43,973 bases of DNA from Microbulbifer taiwanensis (GTDB taxonomy: Bacteria; Pseudomonadota; Gammaproteobacteria; Pseudomonadales; Cellvibrionaceae). How positions within the stretch are numbered: position 1 is the first letter of the stretch; the number at the start of each line of letters is the position of its first letter. Positions 25,957 to 34,433 of the stretch are shown here, piece after piece. A program made the translations under genes and the position numbers. The notes beneath the pieces are model-generated. The model was given only the letters and a program-made list of their open reading frames with translations. It was not told the origin of the DNA and did not search any database. The DNA lies in contig NZ_JACZFR010000040.1 in NCBI RefSeq assembly GCF_014904815.1, forward strand, positions 1-43,973, given 5' to 3'.

Positions 25957-27213
25957 ATGAACAGGTGTCGCCGGTGTTGTTTGTGGTTGTTGCTGTTGGC
26001 ATTTTCCCGCGCGGTCGCGGTACCACTTGACCTCCAGGAGCTGTCGGGCTTTGGCCTGGATACACGCGGTGGTCTGGATGGACGTATTGTCAGGGTCAGT
26101 AACCTGAATGCCGACGGGCCCGGTTCCCTGCGCGCGGCGCTGCAGGAAAAGGGCGCGCGGGTGGTGGTCTTCGAAGTGGGCGGTGTCATTGACCTTCAAC
26201 GATCGAGCCTGGCCCTGACCGAACCCTTTGTGACAATCGCCGGGCAGACGGCACCGTCACCGGGTATTACCCTGATCCGCGGCGGCCTGTCGATCCGCAC
26301 ACACGATGTGCGCGTGCAGCATATCCGCGTGCGCCCCGGCGATGCCGGCCAGGCACCGCGCAGCGGCTGGGCGCCGGATGGTATCAGCGTTTCTGGCGCC
26401 GATGCCTACCGGGTGCATATCGATCACTGTTCCGTCAGCTGGGCGGTGGACGAAAATATGTCCATTTCGGGGCCGCGCACTCTTGGGCCTGCGCACACTG
26501 CGCGCAAGGTGACCATCAGCAATTCCATCATCGCCGAGGCCCTGGATTTTTCCAGTCACAAAAAAGGGCGGCACTCCAAGGGACTACTGGTGCACGACTT
26601 CGCCGGAGAGGTGGCAATCATCGGCAACCTGTTCGCGCACAATGCGGAACGCAATCCCTATTTCAAGGCCCACACTACCGGGGCGGTGGTGAACAATCTG
26701 ATCTACAACGCGGACAACTTCGCCATTCAGTTGCGCTACCAGGCCAACGAGTGGCGGGATGCCAGGTTCCGACCGCGCAATGCCCGCGTGTCGGCGGTGG
26801 GCAATCTGCTCTTATACGGTCGCGACTCCAACAGTGATCTCGCCCTGATCGCCCATCAGGGCGATGCCTATCTGGAGGACAATCGGGCGTTCGATCTGGA
26901 CGGCGAGCCGGTTCCCATCACCCAGGGCGTGATCAATCTGCTGAAAGAGAGACCGGTATGGCCCCCTGGTCTGGAGCCGCTGCCGGCAGTGGCAGTTGAG
27001 AAACACCTGCTGGCGCACGCGGGTGCGCGGCCGAAAGACCGGGATCTTGTCGATCGCCGGATTATCTGGGATATCGCCAATCGCCGCGGGCGGATTATCG
27101 ACAGTCAGGAAGAGGTGGGTGGCTACCCGGCCAGCGAGCCCAGTTACCGGCCGCTATCGATTCCCAAAGCAGTGGAGCCCTGGCTGGAACAGCTGGCCGT
27201 CGAACTGGAGTGA
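25957..27213 (+). CDS. pectate lyase, PL1-like, secreted
   Basis: A 418-residue parallel beta-helix lyase with an N-terminal signal (hydrophobic CLWLLLLAFSRAVA). The conserved opening GGLDGRIVRVSNLNADGPGSLRAAL, FEVGGVIDL, VTIAGQTAPSPGI, the DHCSVSW motif and ERNPYFKA identify the pectate lyase C-like superfamily, most like PL1. It cleaves de-esterified polygalacturonate by beta-elimination. Unlike the minus-strand lyases it lacks a Ser linker and binding modules, so it probably works in the periplasm on imported oligomers. It lies 33 bases after dctM and is followed at 11 bases by a VOC-family gene. Confidence 0.85.
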   Translation: MNRCRRCCLWLLLLAFSRAVAVPLDLQELSGFGLDTRGGLDGRIVRVSNLNADGPGSLRAALQEKGARVVVFEVGGVIDLQRSSLALTEPFVTIAGQTAPSPGITLIRGGLSIRTHDVRVQHIRVRPGDAGQAPRSGWAPDGISVSGADAYRVHIDHCSVSWAVDENMSISGPRTLGPAHTARKVTISNSIIAEALDFSSHKKGRHSKGLLVHDFAGEVAIIGNLFAHNAERNPYFKAHTTGAVVNNLIYNADNFAIQLRYQANEWRDARFRPRNARVSAVGNLLLYGRDSNSDLALIAHQGDAYLEDNRAFDLDGEPVPITQGVINLLKERPVWPPGLEPLPAVAVEKHLLAHAGARPKDRDLVDRRIIWDIANRRGRIIDSQEEVGGYPASEPSYRPLSIPKAVEPWLEQLAVELE

Positions 27214-27224
27214 AGAGGAAAGCA

Positions 27225-27617
27225 ATGAAAATCGAGCACTTCGCATTCAACGTGAGTGACCCCATGGCGGTGGCCGCCTGGTATGAGCAGCATTTTGGAA
27301 TGCGCGTGGCGCGCCGTCTGCACAGGGCGCCATTTACCCATTTCCTCGCCGATTCCAGTGGTGCGGTGATGATAGAGATATACAACAACCCCGCAGACCA
27401 GGTCCCGTCCTACAGCGCAATGGATCCCCTGTTGTTGCACCTGGCCTTTGTCAGCGAAACTCCGGATTCTGACAGAGCCAGACTGGAAAAGGCCGGTGCC
27501 GATTTTGTGGAAGAAGTGCGGCTGGAGGACGGCTCACACCTGGTGATGATGCGGGACCCCTGGGGGCTGGCGATCCAGTTGTGCAAGCGCGGCCAACCGA
27601 TGCTGGCCCCGGTATAG
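27225..27617 (+). CDS. VOC (glyoxalase/bleomycin resistance) superfamily protein of unknown function
   Basis: A 130-residue single-domain cytosolic protein with paired beta-alpha-beta-beta-beta halves: MKIEHFAFNVSDPMAVAAWY...FGMRV in the first and LLLHLAFVSETPDSDRARLEKAGA...DPWGLAIQL in the second. Probable metal ligands are His5, Glu52 (MIEIYN) and His in the LLLHLAF strand. The ATG at 27225 follows GAGGAAAG; a GTG at 27210 is less likely. It sits 11 bases after a pectate lyase and ends convergently 7 bases from the methylesterase. A role in opening or isomerising unsaturated uronates is conceivable, since no KdgF is seen, but nothing in the sequence proves it. Confidence 0.78.
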   Translation: MKIEHFAFNVSDPMAVAAWYEQHFGMRVARRLHRAPFTHFLADSSGAVMIEIYNNPADQVPSYSAMDPLLLHLAFVSETPDSDRARLEKAGADFVEEVRLEDGSHLVMMRDPWGLAIQLCKRGQPMLAPV

Positions 27618-27624
27618 GCAGTAT

Positions 27625-28716
27625 TCAAGGGTCCGCGAATGGCGGTATCCAGCCGCGAAGCACCTTGTCCCGTGCGTAGTGCATCGCCTCCTCCGTACTC
27701 AACTGTCGCCGTGCCGCATTGACGGCGGCGCCGGGACCGCGACTCAGGTATTCGAAAAAGCGGGCGCTTTCCGGTGTGAAAACCATACTCTTGGTGCCGT
27801 CGCGAGCGGTACCGCGCATCGAGGTCCAGCCTTCGCGGCTGATATGATCGTCCATATAAGTGTCGATAAATACGCTGGCACCAATCGCGTCCGGATCCGC
27901 GTAGCGACCGTCGTCAAAGTCGGTGGTCGGGTGCCAGGGCCGCCCCAGGGGCACCGACTGGGCGGGCACACCATCCTCCCTCCGCAGCTGGCAGCGCAGG
28001 AATACAAAGCCGTAGGGGCTGTCGATATTGGTGCTGGGCGCTGTGATATAGCCGCTGGGCATCCTGCCTCCGGCGCGTCGACGGTTGACGATATCGCTGT
28101 TTTCGAACAGCGCAGTGCCTGCGTCGAAGATAAAATCCACATTGCCCTCAATGATGCTGTCGACAAAATAGCTGCGACCGGTATTTGCATAGAGGGTGTC
28201 CTGGAAACCGGAAATCCGGACATTGCGAAAAGCGACGCGATCGCTGCCGCCGTCGAGAGCCAGGGCCACCGCCTGGGTACCGCCGATCTTCCGTGGATGG
28301 TCCCTGTCCAGAGCGTCGTTGGCGAGAAAATCGAAGCTGTTCTCTATGGTGAGATTTCCCGCACTGAAATCAGGTGCCAGTACCGTCAGGGTGGCGGAGT
28401 GGAAGGTGCCCCAGGTTTCGTCTGATCCCGGCATCTTCTGGCCGGCGAAGGCGCCGTAAGTAATCAGGGTGCTTTTCTGCGATTCACCGATCAGGGCGAT
28501 GTTGGATCTGTTTACCGTCAGTTTTTCCCTGTAGTGCCCGTTGCGGATATAGATCACATACGGCTTCTCCGAGGCAGCCGGCGCAGCTGCCAGCGCGGCG
28601 CCAATGGTGCGGTAACTCGCTTCGCCACCGCTGCTATCGACAACCGCCTGGAAGTCGGGCGCGGCGCTGACGGAATGGAAAAACAGTGCCAGGGTCGAAA
28701 AAATCAGATATCGCAT
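27625..28716 (-). CDS. pectin methylesterase (CE8)
   Basis: A 363-residue secreted esterase that removes methyl groups from homogalacturonan so that pectate lyases can act. A signal peptide precedes about residue 19 (FFHSVSA). The CE8 active-site set is intact: Gln148, Gln172-Asp173 (GFQDTLY), Asp194 (GNVDFIF), Arg259 and Trp261 (GRPWHP). A small deviation is FIFDAGTALFE where FIFGxGxA is common. The start is weakly supported by its ribosome site. It is the last gene of the minus-strand pectinase set, separated from the CE12 gene by a BIME-like repeat. Confidence 0.92.
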   Translation of the reverse strand: MRYLIFSTLALFFHSVSAAPDFQAVVDSSGGEASYRTIGAALAAAPAASEKPYVIYIRNGHYREKLTVNRSNIALIGESQKSTLITYGAFAGQKMPGSDETWGTFHSATLTVLAPDFSAGNLTIENSFDFLANDALDRDHPRKIGGTQAVALALDGGSDRVAFRNVRISGFQDTLYANTGRSYFVDSIIEGNVDFIFDAGTALFENSDIVNRRRAGGRMPSGYITAPSTNIDSPYGFVFLRCQLRREDGVPAQSVPLGRPWHPTTDFDDGRYADPDAIGASVFIDTYMDDHISREGWTSMRGTARDGTKSMVFTPESARFFEYLSRGPGAAVNAARRQLSTEEAMHYARDKVLRGWIPPFADP

Positions 28717-28736
28717 TTAGTCTACTCATGTCGCCC

Positions 28737-28828
28737 TGTAGGAGCGGCGGGGCGGCCATCCGCCGGTGGCCGCGATCAGTCTCGGGAGTTTACTGGAATA
28801 CCGATCGCGGCCAAGGGCCGCTCCTACA
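28737..28828. repeat. GTAGGAGC-type BIME-like inverted repeat between CE8 and CE12 genes
   Basis: TGTAGGAGCGGC and GCCGCTCCTACA are the outer arms, with GGCCGCGATC/GATCGCGGCC inside. It is the closest relative of the repeat at 20112-20188 and likewise fills a gap between two co-directional minus-strand genes. Confidence 0.62.
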
Positions 28829-28837
28829 AGAGCAACG

Positions 28838-29590
28838 TCAGTATTCCAGGGCCAGGTGCTTGGGGTCCGGCTGGCGCAGCTTCTGCACCAGTGGATGCTC
28901 CATTTTCTTCAGTTCCTTCAGTACCAGCTGCGCAACTTCCCGCGCGCCCAGCTGATTGAAGTGGGTATCGTCGCGCACACCCCGCGGATAGCTGGGGTGG
29001 GTATCCGGCGGAATGTGCATAAAGCGCAGCGCGGAGTCCCTGTCGCCCAGTGACTGGAAGTATTCGCGGGAGATGAGCTCCATATCGATAAAGTCCACCT
29101 TTTCCGCTGCGGCCACTTGCCTGGCCAGAGGCGCATAGGGGTGAGTGTGTTCTATCTCGCCCGAGTCGTCGAAATAGCGCCGGGTGACCGGCGTCAGCAA
29201 CAGCGGCCTGGCGCCCTTGGCGCGGGTCTCGCGGATAAAGCGGCTGAGATTGGCCTTGTACGCTTCCGGCTTGGTGTAGCGGTCCGCCTTCTCTTCCGAT
29301 TCGTCATTGTGGCCGAACTGGATGATCACGAAGTCGCCCGGTTGCAGTGCCGCTTCAATATCTTGCCAGCGACCCTCCTCGATAAAGGTGCGGGTGCTGC
29401 GGCCGTTTCTGGCCCGGTTGTCCACCATAACCCTGTCATCGAAGAAGACTGCGAAGGGGACGCCCCAGCCGGTTTCCGGGTAGTCCTTGATCTCCTTGAT
29501 GGCCATGGTCGAGTCGCCGGCCATATAAACGGTTTCGGCGTAACTGGCGGCTGATATAAACAGTGGCAGTATGCAGAGCCATTTTCTCAT
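28838..29590 (-). CDS. rhamnogalacturonan acetylesterase (CE12, SGNH/GDSL)
   Basis: A 250-residue secreted esterase that removes acetyl groups from pectin, chiefly rhamnogalacturonan I. The signal peptide ends near SYA-ET. The SGNH blocks are GDSTM (Ser27), RNGRSTRTF (Gly63), GHND (Asn95) and the C-terminal DDTH (Asp207, His210), each in the expected order for CE12. A GAGGTG ribosome site precedes the ATG. It supports the lyases by unmasking substrate. Confidence 0.92.
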   Translation of the reverse strand: MRKWLCILPLFISAASYAETVYMAGDSTMAIKEIKDYPETGWGVPFAVFFDDRVMVDNRARNGRSTRTFIEEGRWQDIEAALQPGDFVIIQFGHNDESEEKADRYTKPEAYKANLSRFIRETRAKGARPLLLTPVTRRYFDDSGEIEHTHPYAPLARQVAAAEKVDFIDMELISREYFQSLGDRDSALRFMHIPPDTHPSYPRGVRDDTHFNQLGAREVAQLVLKELKKMEHPLVQKLRQPDPKHLALEY

Positions 29591-29634
29591 TATTTCACCT
29601 CAATGATTTTGCCCTTGTAGGAACGGCGGGGAGC

Positions 29635-31251
29635 TTACTGGCAGGAGACCTTGCCCAGAGCCAGCACATAGGCCTGGTTGTTGGCCAGCGGCGAGTTGAA
29701 CGGCATTTCACCATCCGGTCCCGCCGCGGCACTGATGTAGTCCGCCAGCTCCTGGCCGGCGCTGACCTTCTGCGCACCGATGGTATCGCGGGATTCCTGG
29801 GAGTAGTCCGTGGACAGGTCGGCAACTGTGCCGGATGCGCTGCTGATCTCCGCCGATACGGAGGTATCCAGGTTGCAGTCGGCGTCGGCCAGCATCACCA
29901 GTGAACCCTCGGCGGCGAAACTGCCACCATCGATATCGCGAGCCAGATTGGCTTGCAAATAGTCCAGGGTTTCACCGTGCTCCGTGTTGACCAGGAATAG
30001 ATTGTCCTGCCACAGCACACTGGCGCCGACGCGCACACTGAGCACGTCCCTGCGGTAGTTCATAAACAGGTTGTTGAACATATGCGAGCTGCCGCGGCGA
30101 ATCAGCGGTACCCGGCGGCCGGTGCTGCCGAAGCTGTCGTAGCGTTGGTCACGGGTGACAAATGCATTGTGGTGCATGGTGGTGCGGATATTCGCGTTTT
30201 CGGTGCGGTCATCGCTGGAACCGTGCAGGCTCGCGCGCTTCACATCCATCAGGCGGTTGAAGGACATGGTGATGTGGTGGGCACCGCGCTTGACGTCGAA
30301 GGCGGAGTCGCCGGTGAGATCGAAGCGGTTTTTGTGAATCCAGAGGTCCCGGGAGCCGCCGGTGGCTCGGATCATGTCCGGATCCAGTTCGTGGTCCTCG
30401 GTGTGGCCGGCGCCGCGGAAATCCAGGTGAGTGAGAATCACATTATCGGAAGCGTCGCTGTCGGTGCCGATGGAAAAGCCGTTGAAGCGGAAGTAGGCGT
30501 TGCTGAGGCGACCGTCCAGGGTCTTGTTGGCGCCGATCACCGGGTTGCCGATCGGCAGGCCGTCCAGGTTCAGACGCACATTGAAGAATTCCTCCAGGCA
30601 GGCCTGTCCGGCCTCGATACCCTTGTCCGCGCACCACTGGTGGTAGTCGATGCACTGGGCTTCGCTGCCATCGATAGCGTTCTGTACTGCGGACCTGTCA
30701 CAGTAGTTGCGGTACAGGGCGACTTCGGTTTCTGCGGCGAAGTCGAACTTGTCAAAGACGATCCAGTTGTGTTCGCCACCGGCTATGGCATCGAGTATCT
30801 GTCGTTCCACGCTGCGCCCGTCGGCGTCGCTGGTCGGCTCGACGATTACGGTCAGCACACTGCCGCCGTCCGGATCGTAGCCGCCCAGTGCCGCTTCGCC
30901 ATAACCGACGGCGTGGCCCAAAGTCTGCGACAGGCACTGGACTATCTCCTGGTCGCTATCCAGTTCCGTGGAATCCCGCCAATTGACATTGGGAACTGTG
31001 GCCAGGGTGCGGCAGGCCTCGCTGATGGAGACAGCACCGCCGGAGGCGCCGGAACTTCCACTCGAAGAAGATCCACTGGAAGAAGAGCCGCCGGAAGACG
31101 ACGAGCTGGAGGACGACGAGCTCGACGAGGAAGATCCGAAAGATCCACTGTCACTGAGCGGCGGAATGGTCTCACTGGAACCACCTCCGCCACAGGCAGA
31201 CAGCAGGGCAGAGCAGAAGAGGGCAGCCAGAAAGCGGGGGCTGTACGTCAT
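29635..31251 (-). CDS. PL1 pectate lyase lipoprotein with polyserine linker
   Basis: A 538-residue lyase anchored by a lipoprotein signal (ALLSAC followed by GGGG). A Ser/Gly linker (about residues 38-72) joins it to one catalytic domain (about 75-538). PL1 signatures are NPVIGANKTLDGR, DLWIHKNRFDLTGDSAFDVKRG, FNRLMDVKRASLHGSS, TTMHHNAF and RRVPLIRRGSSHMFNN with the probable catalytic Arg. Six Cys in the insert around residues 170-215 suggest disulphides. It is a close paralogue of the catalytic half of the 37328-39877 protein, so it is probably displayed on the cell surface. Confidence 0.9.
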   Translation of the reverse strand: MTYSPRFLAALFCSALLSACGGGGSSETIPPLSDSGSFGSSSSSSSSSSSSSSGGSSSSGSSSSGSSGASGGAVSISEACRTLATVPNVNWRDSTELDSDQEIVQCLSQTLGHAVGYGEAALGGYDPDGGSVLTVIVEPTSDADGRSVERQILDAIAGGEHNWIVFDKFDFAAETEVALYRNYCDRSAVQNAIDGSEAQCIDYHQWCADKGIEAGQACLEEFFNVRLNLDGLPIGNPVIGANKTLDGRLSNAYFRFNGFSIGTDSDASDNVILTHLDFRGAGHTEDHELDPDMIRATGGSRDLWIHKNRFDLTGDSAFDVKRGAHHITMSFNRLMDVKRASLHGSSDDRTENANIRTTMHHNAFVTRDQRYDSFGSTGRRVPLIRRGSSHMFNNLFMNYRRDVLSVRVGASVLWQDNLFLVNTEHGETLDYLQANLARDIDGGSFAAEGSLVMLADADCNLDTSVSAEISSASGTVADLSTDYSQESRDTIGAQKVSAGQELADYISAAAGPDGEMPFNSPLANNQAYVLALGKVSCQ

Positions 31252-31290
31252 AAAGAATCCTCAACAGTGCCGGCTTGGGCGTAAGAGGGG

Positions 31291-31313
31291 AAAAAAGCCC
31301 CGCGGAGCGGGGC
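31291..31313 (-). terminator. Rho-independent terminator after the second TonB receptor
   Basis: Read on the minus strand, GCCCCGC-TCC-GCGGGGC is followed by TTTTTT. It stands 40 bases past the receptor stop. Confidence 0.85.
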
Positions 31314-31352
31314 AACAAGCTAGGGCATGATGATGCGCATGGAACTGCTGAG

Positions 31353-34300
31353 TTAAAAATCGACGGTCAGGCCCAGTTGGTAGCCGGGTCCGTACTGCTC
31401 CACGTTGAACAATATGGGGCCGCCGGAATCCCGATTGCCGGAGAAGTAATACTGGTCGACACTGTCAGTGATGTTGATGGCATCCAGGTACAGATTGATT
31501 CCATCTGCCACTCGGTAGTTGGCCTTGATATCAAAGGCAACCGCTTCGTCCTGGTAGACGTCTGCCCAGTCGTTACAGTTCTGGGCAAATCCGAGCGCCG
31601 CATCCTTCTCGATATCCGAGGCGGTACAGCTACCGATCCGCTTGAGGATTTCACTGGTGTAGTTTGCGATCAGCCGCAGCGAAAATGTGTCATTCTCCCA
31701 GCCGAGGGTCAGGTTGGCAGCCATGTCGGCCTGCTCCGGAAGCTGGATTGTGCTGACGCGCACTGTGTCGCCCACCTTGCCGTCACTGCGCTGCACGGTG
31801 AGATTGGATTGAATGAAAATATTGTCCAGCCAGCGGCCGATGTTATGGCTCTCCCAGCGGCCGTCGAAATACTGGCTGAAGCTGAGCTCGGCACCGTAGA
31901 CCTTGGCACTTTCACCGTTGAGGTAGGTGCTGGCATTGGTCAGGGTGAGGTTGGGATCTATGTGGAAGAGATCCACCTGTTCCACCGGCACATGGAAGCC
32001 CAGTTCAGAGATATTGATGTCGACTCCGGCGGCATCCACGATAAAGTCATCGATGGCCTTGTAAAAGAGGGCACCCTCGAGGAAAGTGTCCTCGCCGTAG
32101 TAACTGAGGGAAAGGTCCAGGTTGGCGGCTCGCATCGGGTCCAGGGACGGGTTGCCGATACGCACAGAGTTGGCCGGTGACATGGCCAGGTACTGCGCCT
32201 GGTAGTCGAGATCTTCCCCGGTGGGAATGATGCTGCCCGGTTGGTCGCCGCACTGGGTGTTTCCCGCGTAGTCTGCCGGATCGTAATCGGGATCCGTATT
32301 GCAGAAGATGACCCTATCCTTCACCTCGAAGAAGGCGCGCGAGTCGCCAAAATCCGGACGGCTGAAGCTGGTCCAGAGGGACGCGCGCGCCAGCAGCTTG
32401 TCTGAGAGCTCGTGACGGTAGTGCAGCGCCGGCAGGAAGTTTCCGTAGTCATTTCCCGCATCTGCAAGTGGCAGACCGATATCGAAGGAATCCAGGGCGG
32501 AACTGTCCTCGTTGCGGTCGTTGCGGATGGATAGATAGCCGGTGGATCTGAATTTGGTGCTTTCATAGCGGGCGCCGGCGATCAGTGTGGCCTCCGGCAG
32601 TACCTGGAACTCCGCCATGGCGTAGACAGCAGCGGTGTCCTCGCTCAAGTCGTAGTCCAGGCGGTTGCTTTCCACCTCCCGTTCGTCGGGATCGTAATTG
32701 TCACCAATTGCTCGGGTCGCGGCGATCAGGCGATCCGCTTCGCTCTGGGTGATCAGGGCGTGGTCGAAGTTACTGTTTTCCGGGATATAGGTTTCGAAGG
32801 TGCCCAGACGTTCGCCTACCAGTTCTTCGCAGAGGCTATCGCCGGCACAGCCGAGGATTTTCTTCTCGGCGGGGTTGTTCACGCTGGAGCGATTCTTGTC
32901 GAAGCTGCGCTCCCGCTTGCGGACTTTCACCCCGGTCTTGACGTAATTCAGCAGGACTCCGTCAAAATCCTTGCGCAAATCGAAAGAAAACTGATCTACC
33001 GCATCCTCGCGCAGGCTGTCCTCCAGGAACAAGTTATCGTAAATCAGATTTGGCTGGGCCACGCTGCCGTACTGATATCCATTGGGGTTGGAAACGGCTC
33101 CGGTAGCGATGCTGCCACTCTCTGCAAGTTCGTCGAGCTGTGGGCCGGAAATGATCTGTCCGTTGACAAAGTCTTCACCGGAGTGCCCCAGCGCATTCAG
33201 GTCGCGGAGGCGGAACTGCACCCGGCGTCCATCCGGCTTTTCATTCTCACTGCGGGACGATACCAGTTCATATTTTGCCTCCCACCCTTTACCAAGGCGG
33301 TTTTCACCGCCGAGTGAGAGAGTGTTGGTGGTGACCTCTGACTCCTGGATAAAGAACTGTTGCTGCAGGTCTACACTGCCACCACCGAGGATCTGATTGC
33401 CGTTGTCCAGATAATCCAGCTCGGTAGGAATACCTTCATCGTCGTAATCATAATTGAAGCGGTAGTACTCCCGCAGCGCTATATCCTCGTCGGAATAGCT
33501 GGTGTGATTGAGCTTCAGGCGGTAGCGGCTGCTGTCGTCTGGCTGGTACTCCAGATTCAGGAGTGCGGCCACCCGTTCGCGCTCGGCATTTTCCTGGCGG
33601 GTCTGGAATTCCCAAGGAATCAGCATGCGGTTTTCACCGGAAGTGACATACTTGGGCAGGGTGGTCTCGTGGTGCAGGGTTTCATAGCCTTGGGTGGTGC
33701 GCCTTTCCCAGGAGCCGGTGTAGGCGATACCCAGTTTTTCATCCAGCAGGATATTGGTTCCCTGCAGGGAAATTTTCGGTGAACTCTCCGCGGCCTGGTC
33801 GTGGTAGTAGTTCTGCGCACTCAGCTTGAAAGTGTCGCGGCCGCGATCCAGGGCGGAAAGGGTCGTTACATTGATGGAGCCGCCGATGGCATCCAGATCC
33901 ATATCCGGCGTCAGGGATTTATTGATCTCGATAGACTGCAGTACATCGGTGGGAAGACCGTCGAGGGAAAAAGCCCGGTTCTCGTCGTCACTGCCGCCAC
34001 TGCCACCACCGGCATTGGCCAGTATGCCGCCATCCATACGCACGCTTACCATGCCGGGACCGAGGCCGCGCAGGGAGACGAACTTGCCTTCGCCTTCACT
34101 CTTTTGCAGCGTTACACCGGGCATACGCCGCAGCAATTCCGCCGCATTCTGGTCGGAGAAGTTGCCGGCGTCGTCCTGGGTGACGATGGAACTGAAATTG
34201 TCCTTGTCTCTCTCCGCGGCGCGGGCATTGAGGTCGGCGCTGCGCACGCCCTCTACATAGACTTCTTCCATCGACGCATCGTATTCGCTGTCCCGTTCGC

Positions 34301-34376
34301 CTTCCTGCTGGGCAAACACCGGGGCACTGGCAACTGCTATGGCCAGGGACAGTATTTTTTTGCTGTGGTAATTCAT
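31353..34376 (-). CDS. TonB-dependent receptor, pectic oligosaccharide uptake (putative)
   Basis: A 1007-residue outer-membrane receptor. The signal peptide ends at APVFAQQ. The plug has MEEVYVEGVR (TonB-box region), NAAELLRRMPGVTLQKSEGEGKFVSLRGLG and DLDAIGGSINV; the barrel ends with GYQLGLTVDF. It differs greatly from the receptor at 11455 and is probably specific for another pectin fragment, possibly branched or acetylated given the neighbouring CE12. A GGGAG ribosome site precedes the ATG, and a strong terminator follows. It sits between a surface lipoprotein and a PL1 lyase. Confidence 0.9.
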   Translation of the reverse strand: MNYHSKKILSLAIAVASAPVFAQQEGERDSEYDASMEEVYVEGVRSADLNARAAERDKDNFSSIVTQDDAGNFSDQNAAELLRRMPGVTLQKSEGEGKFVSLRGLGPGMVSVRMDGGILANAGGGSGGSDDENRAFSLDGLPTDVLQSIEINKSLTPDMDLDAIGGSINVTTLSALDRGRDTFKLSAQNYYHDQAAESSPKISLQGTNILLDEKLGIAYTGSWERRTTQGYETLHHETTLPKYVTSGENRMLIPWEFQTRQENAERERVAALLNLEYQPDDSSRYRLKLNHTSYSDEDIALREYYRFNYDYDDEGIPTELDYLDNGNQILGGGSVDLQQQFFIQESEVTTNTLSLGGENRLGKGWEAKYELVSSRSENEKPDGRRVQFRLRDLNALGHSGEDFVNGQIISGPQLDELAESGSIATGAVSNPNGYQYGSVAQPNLIYDNLFLEDSLREDAVDQFSFDLRKDFDGVLLNYVKTGVKVRKRERSFDKNRSSVNNPAEKKILGCAGDSLCEELVGERLGTFETYIPENSNFDHALITQSEADRLIAATRAIGDNYDPDEREVESNRLDYDLSEDTAAVYAMAEFQVLPEATLIAGARYESTKFRSTGYLSIRNDRNEDSSALDSFDIGLPLADAGNDYGNFLPALHYRHELSDKLLARASLWTSFSRPDFGDSRAFFEVKDRVIFCNTDPDYDPADYAGNTQCGDQPGSIIPTGEDLDYQAQYLAMSPANSVRIGNPSLDPMRAANLDLSLSYYGEDTFLEGALFYKAIDDFIVDAAGVDINISELGFHVPVEQVDLFHIDPNLTLTNASTYLNGESAKVYGAELSFSQYFDGRWESHNIGRWLDNIFIQSNLTVQRSDGKVGDTVRVSTIQLPEQADMAANLTLGWENDTFSLRLIANYTSEILKRIGSCTASDIEKDAALGFAQNCNDWADVYQDEAVAFDIKANYRVADGINLYLDAINITDSVDQYYFSGNRDSGGPILFNVEQYGPGYQLGLTVDF

Positions 34377-34433
34377 CGTTTTTCTCCCATCTTTATTTTT
34401 CTGGGCGCGGCCGCGAGCGACCGCGCCGGTCCC

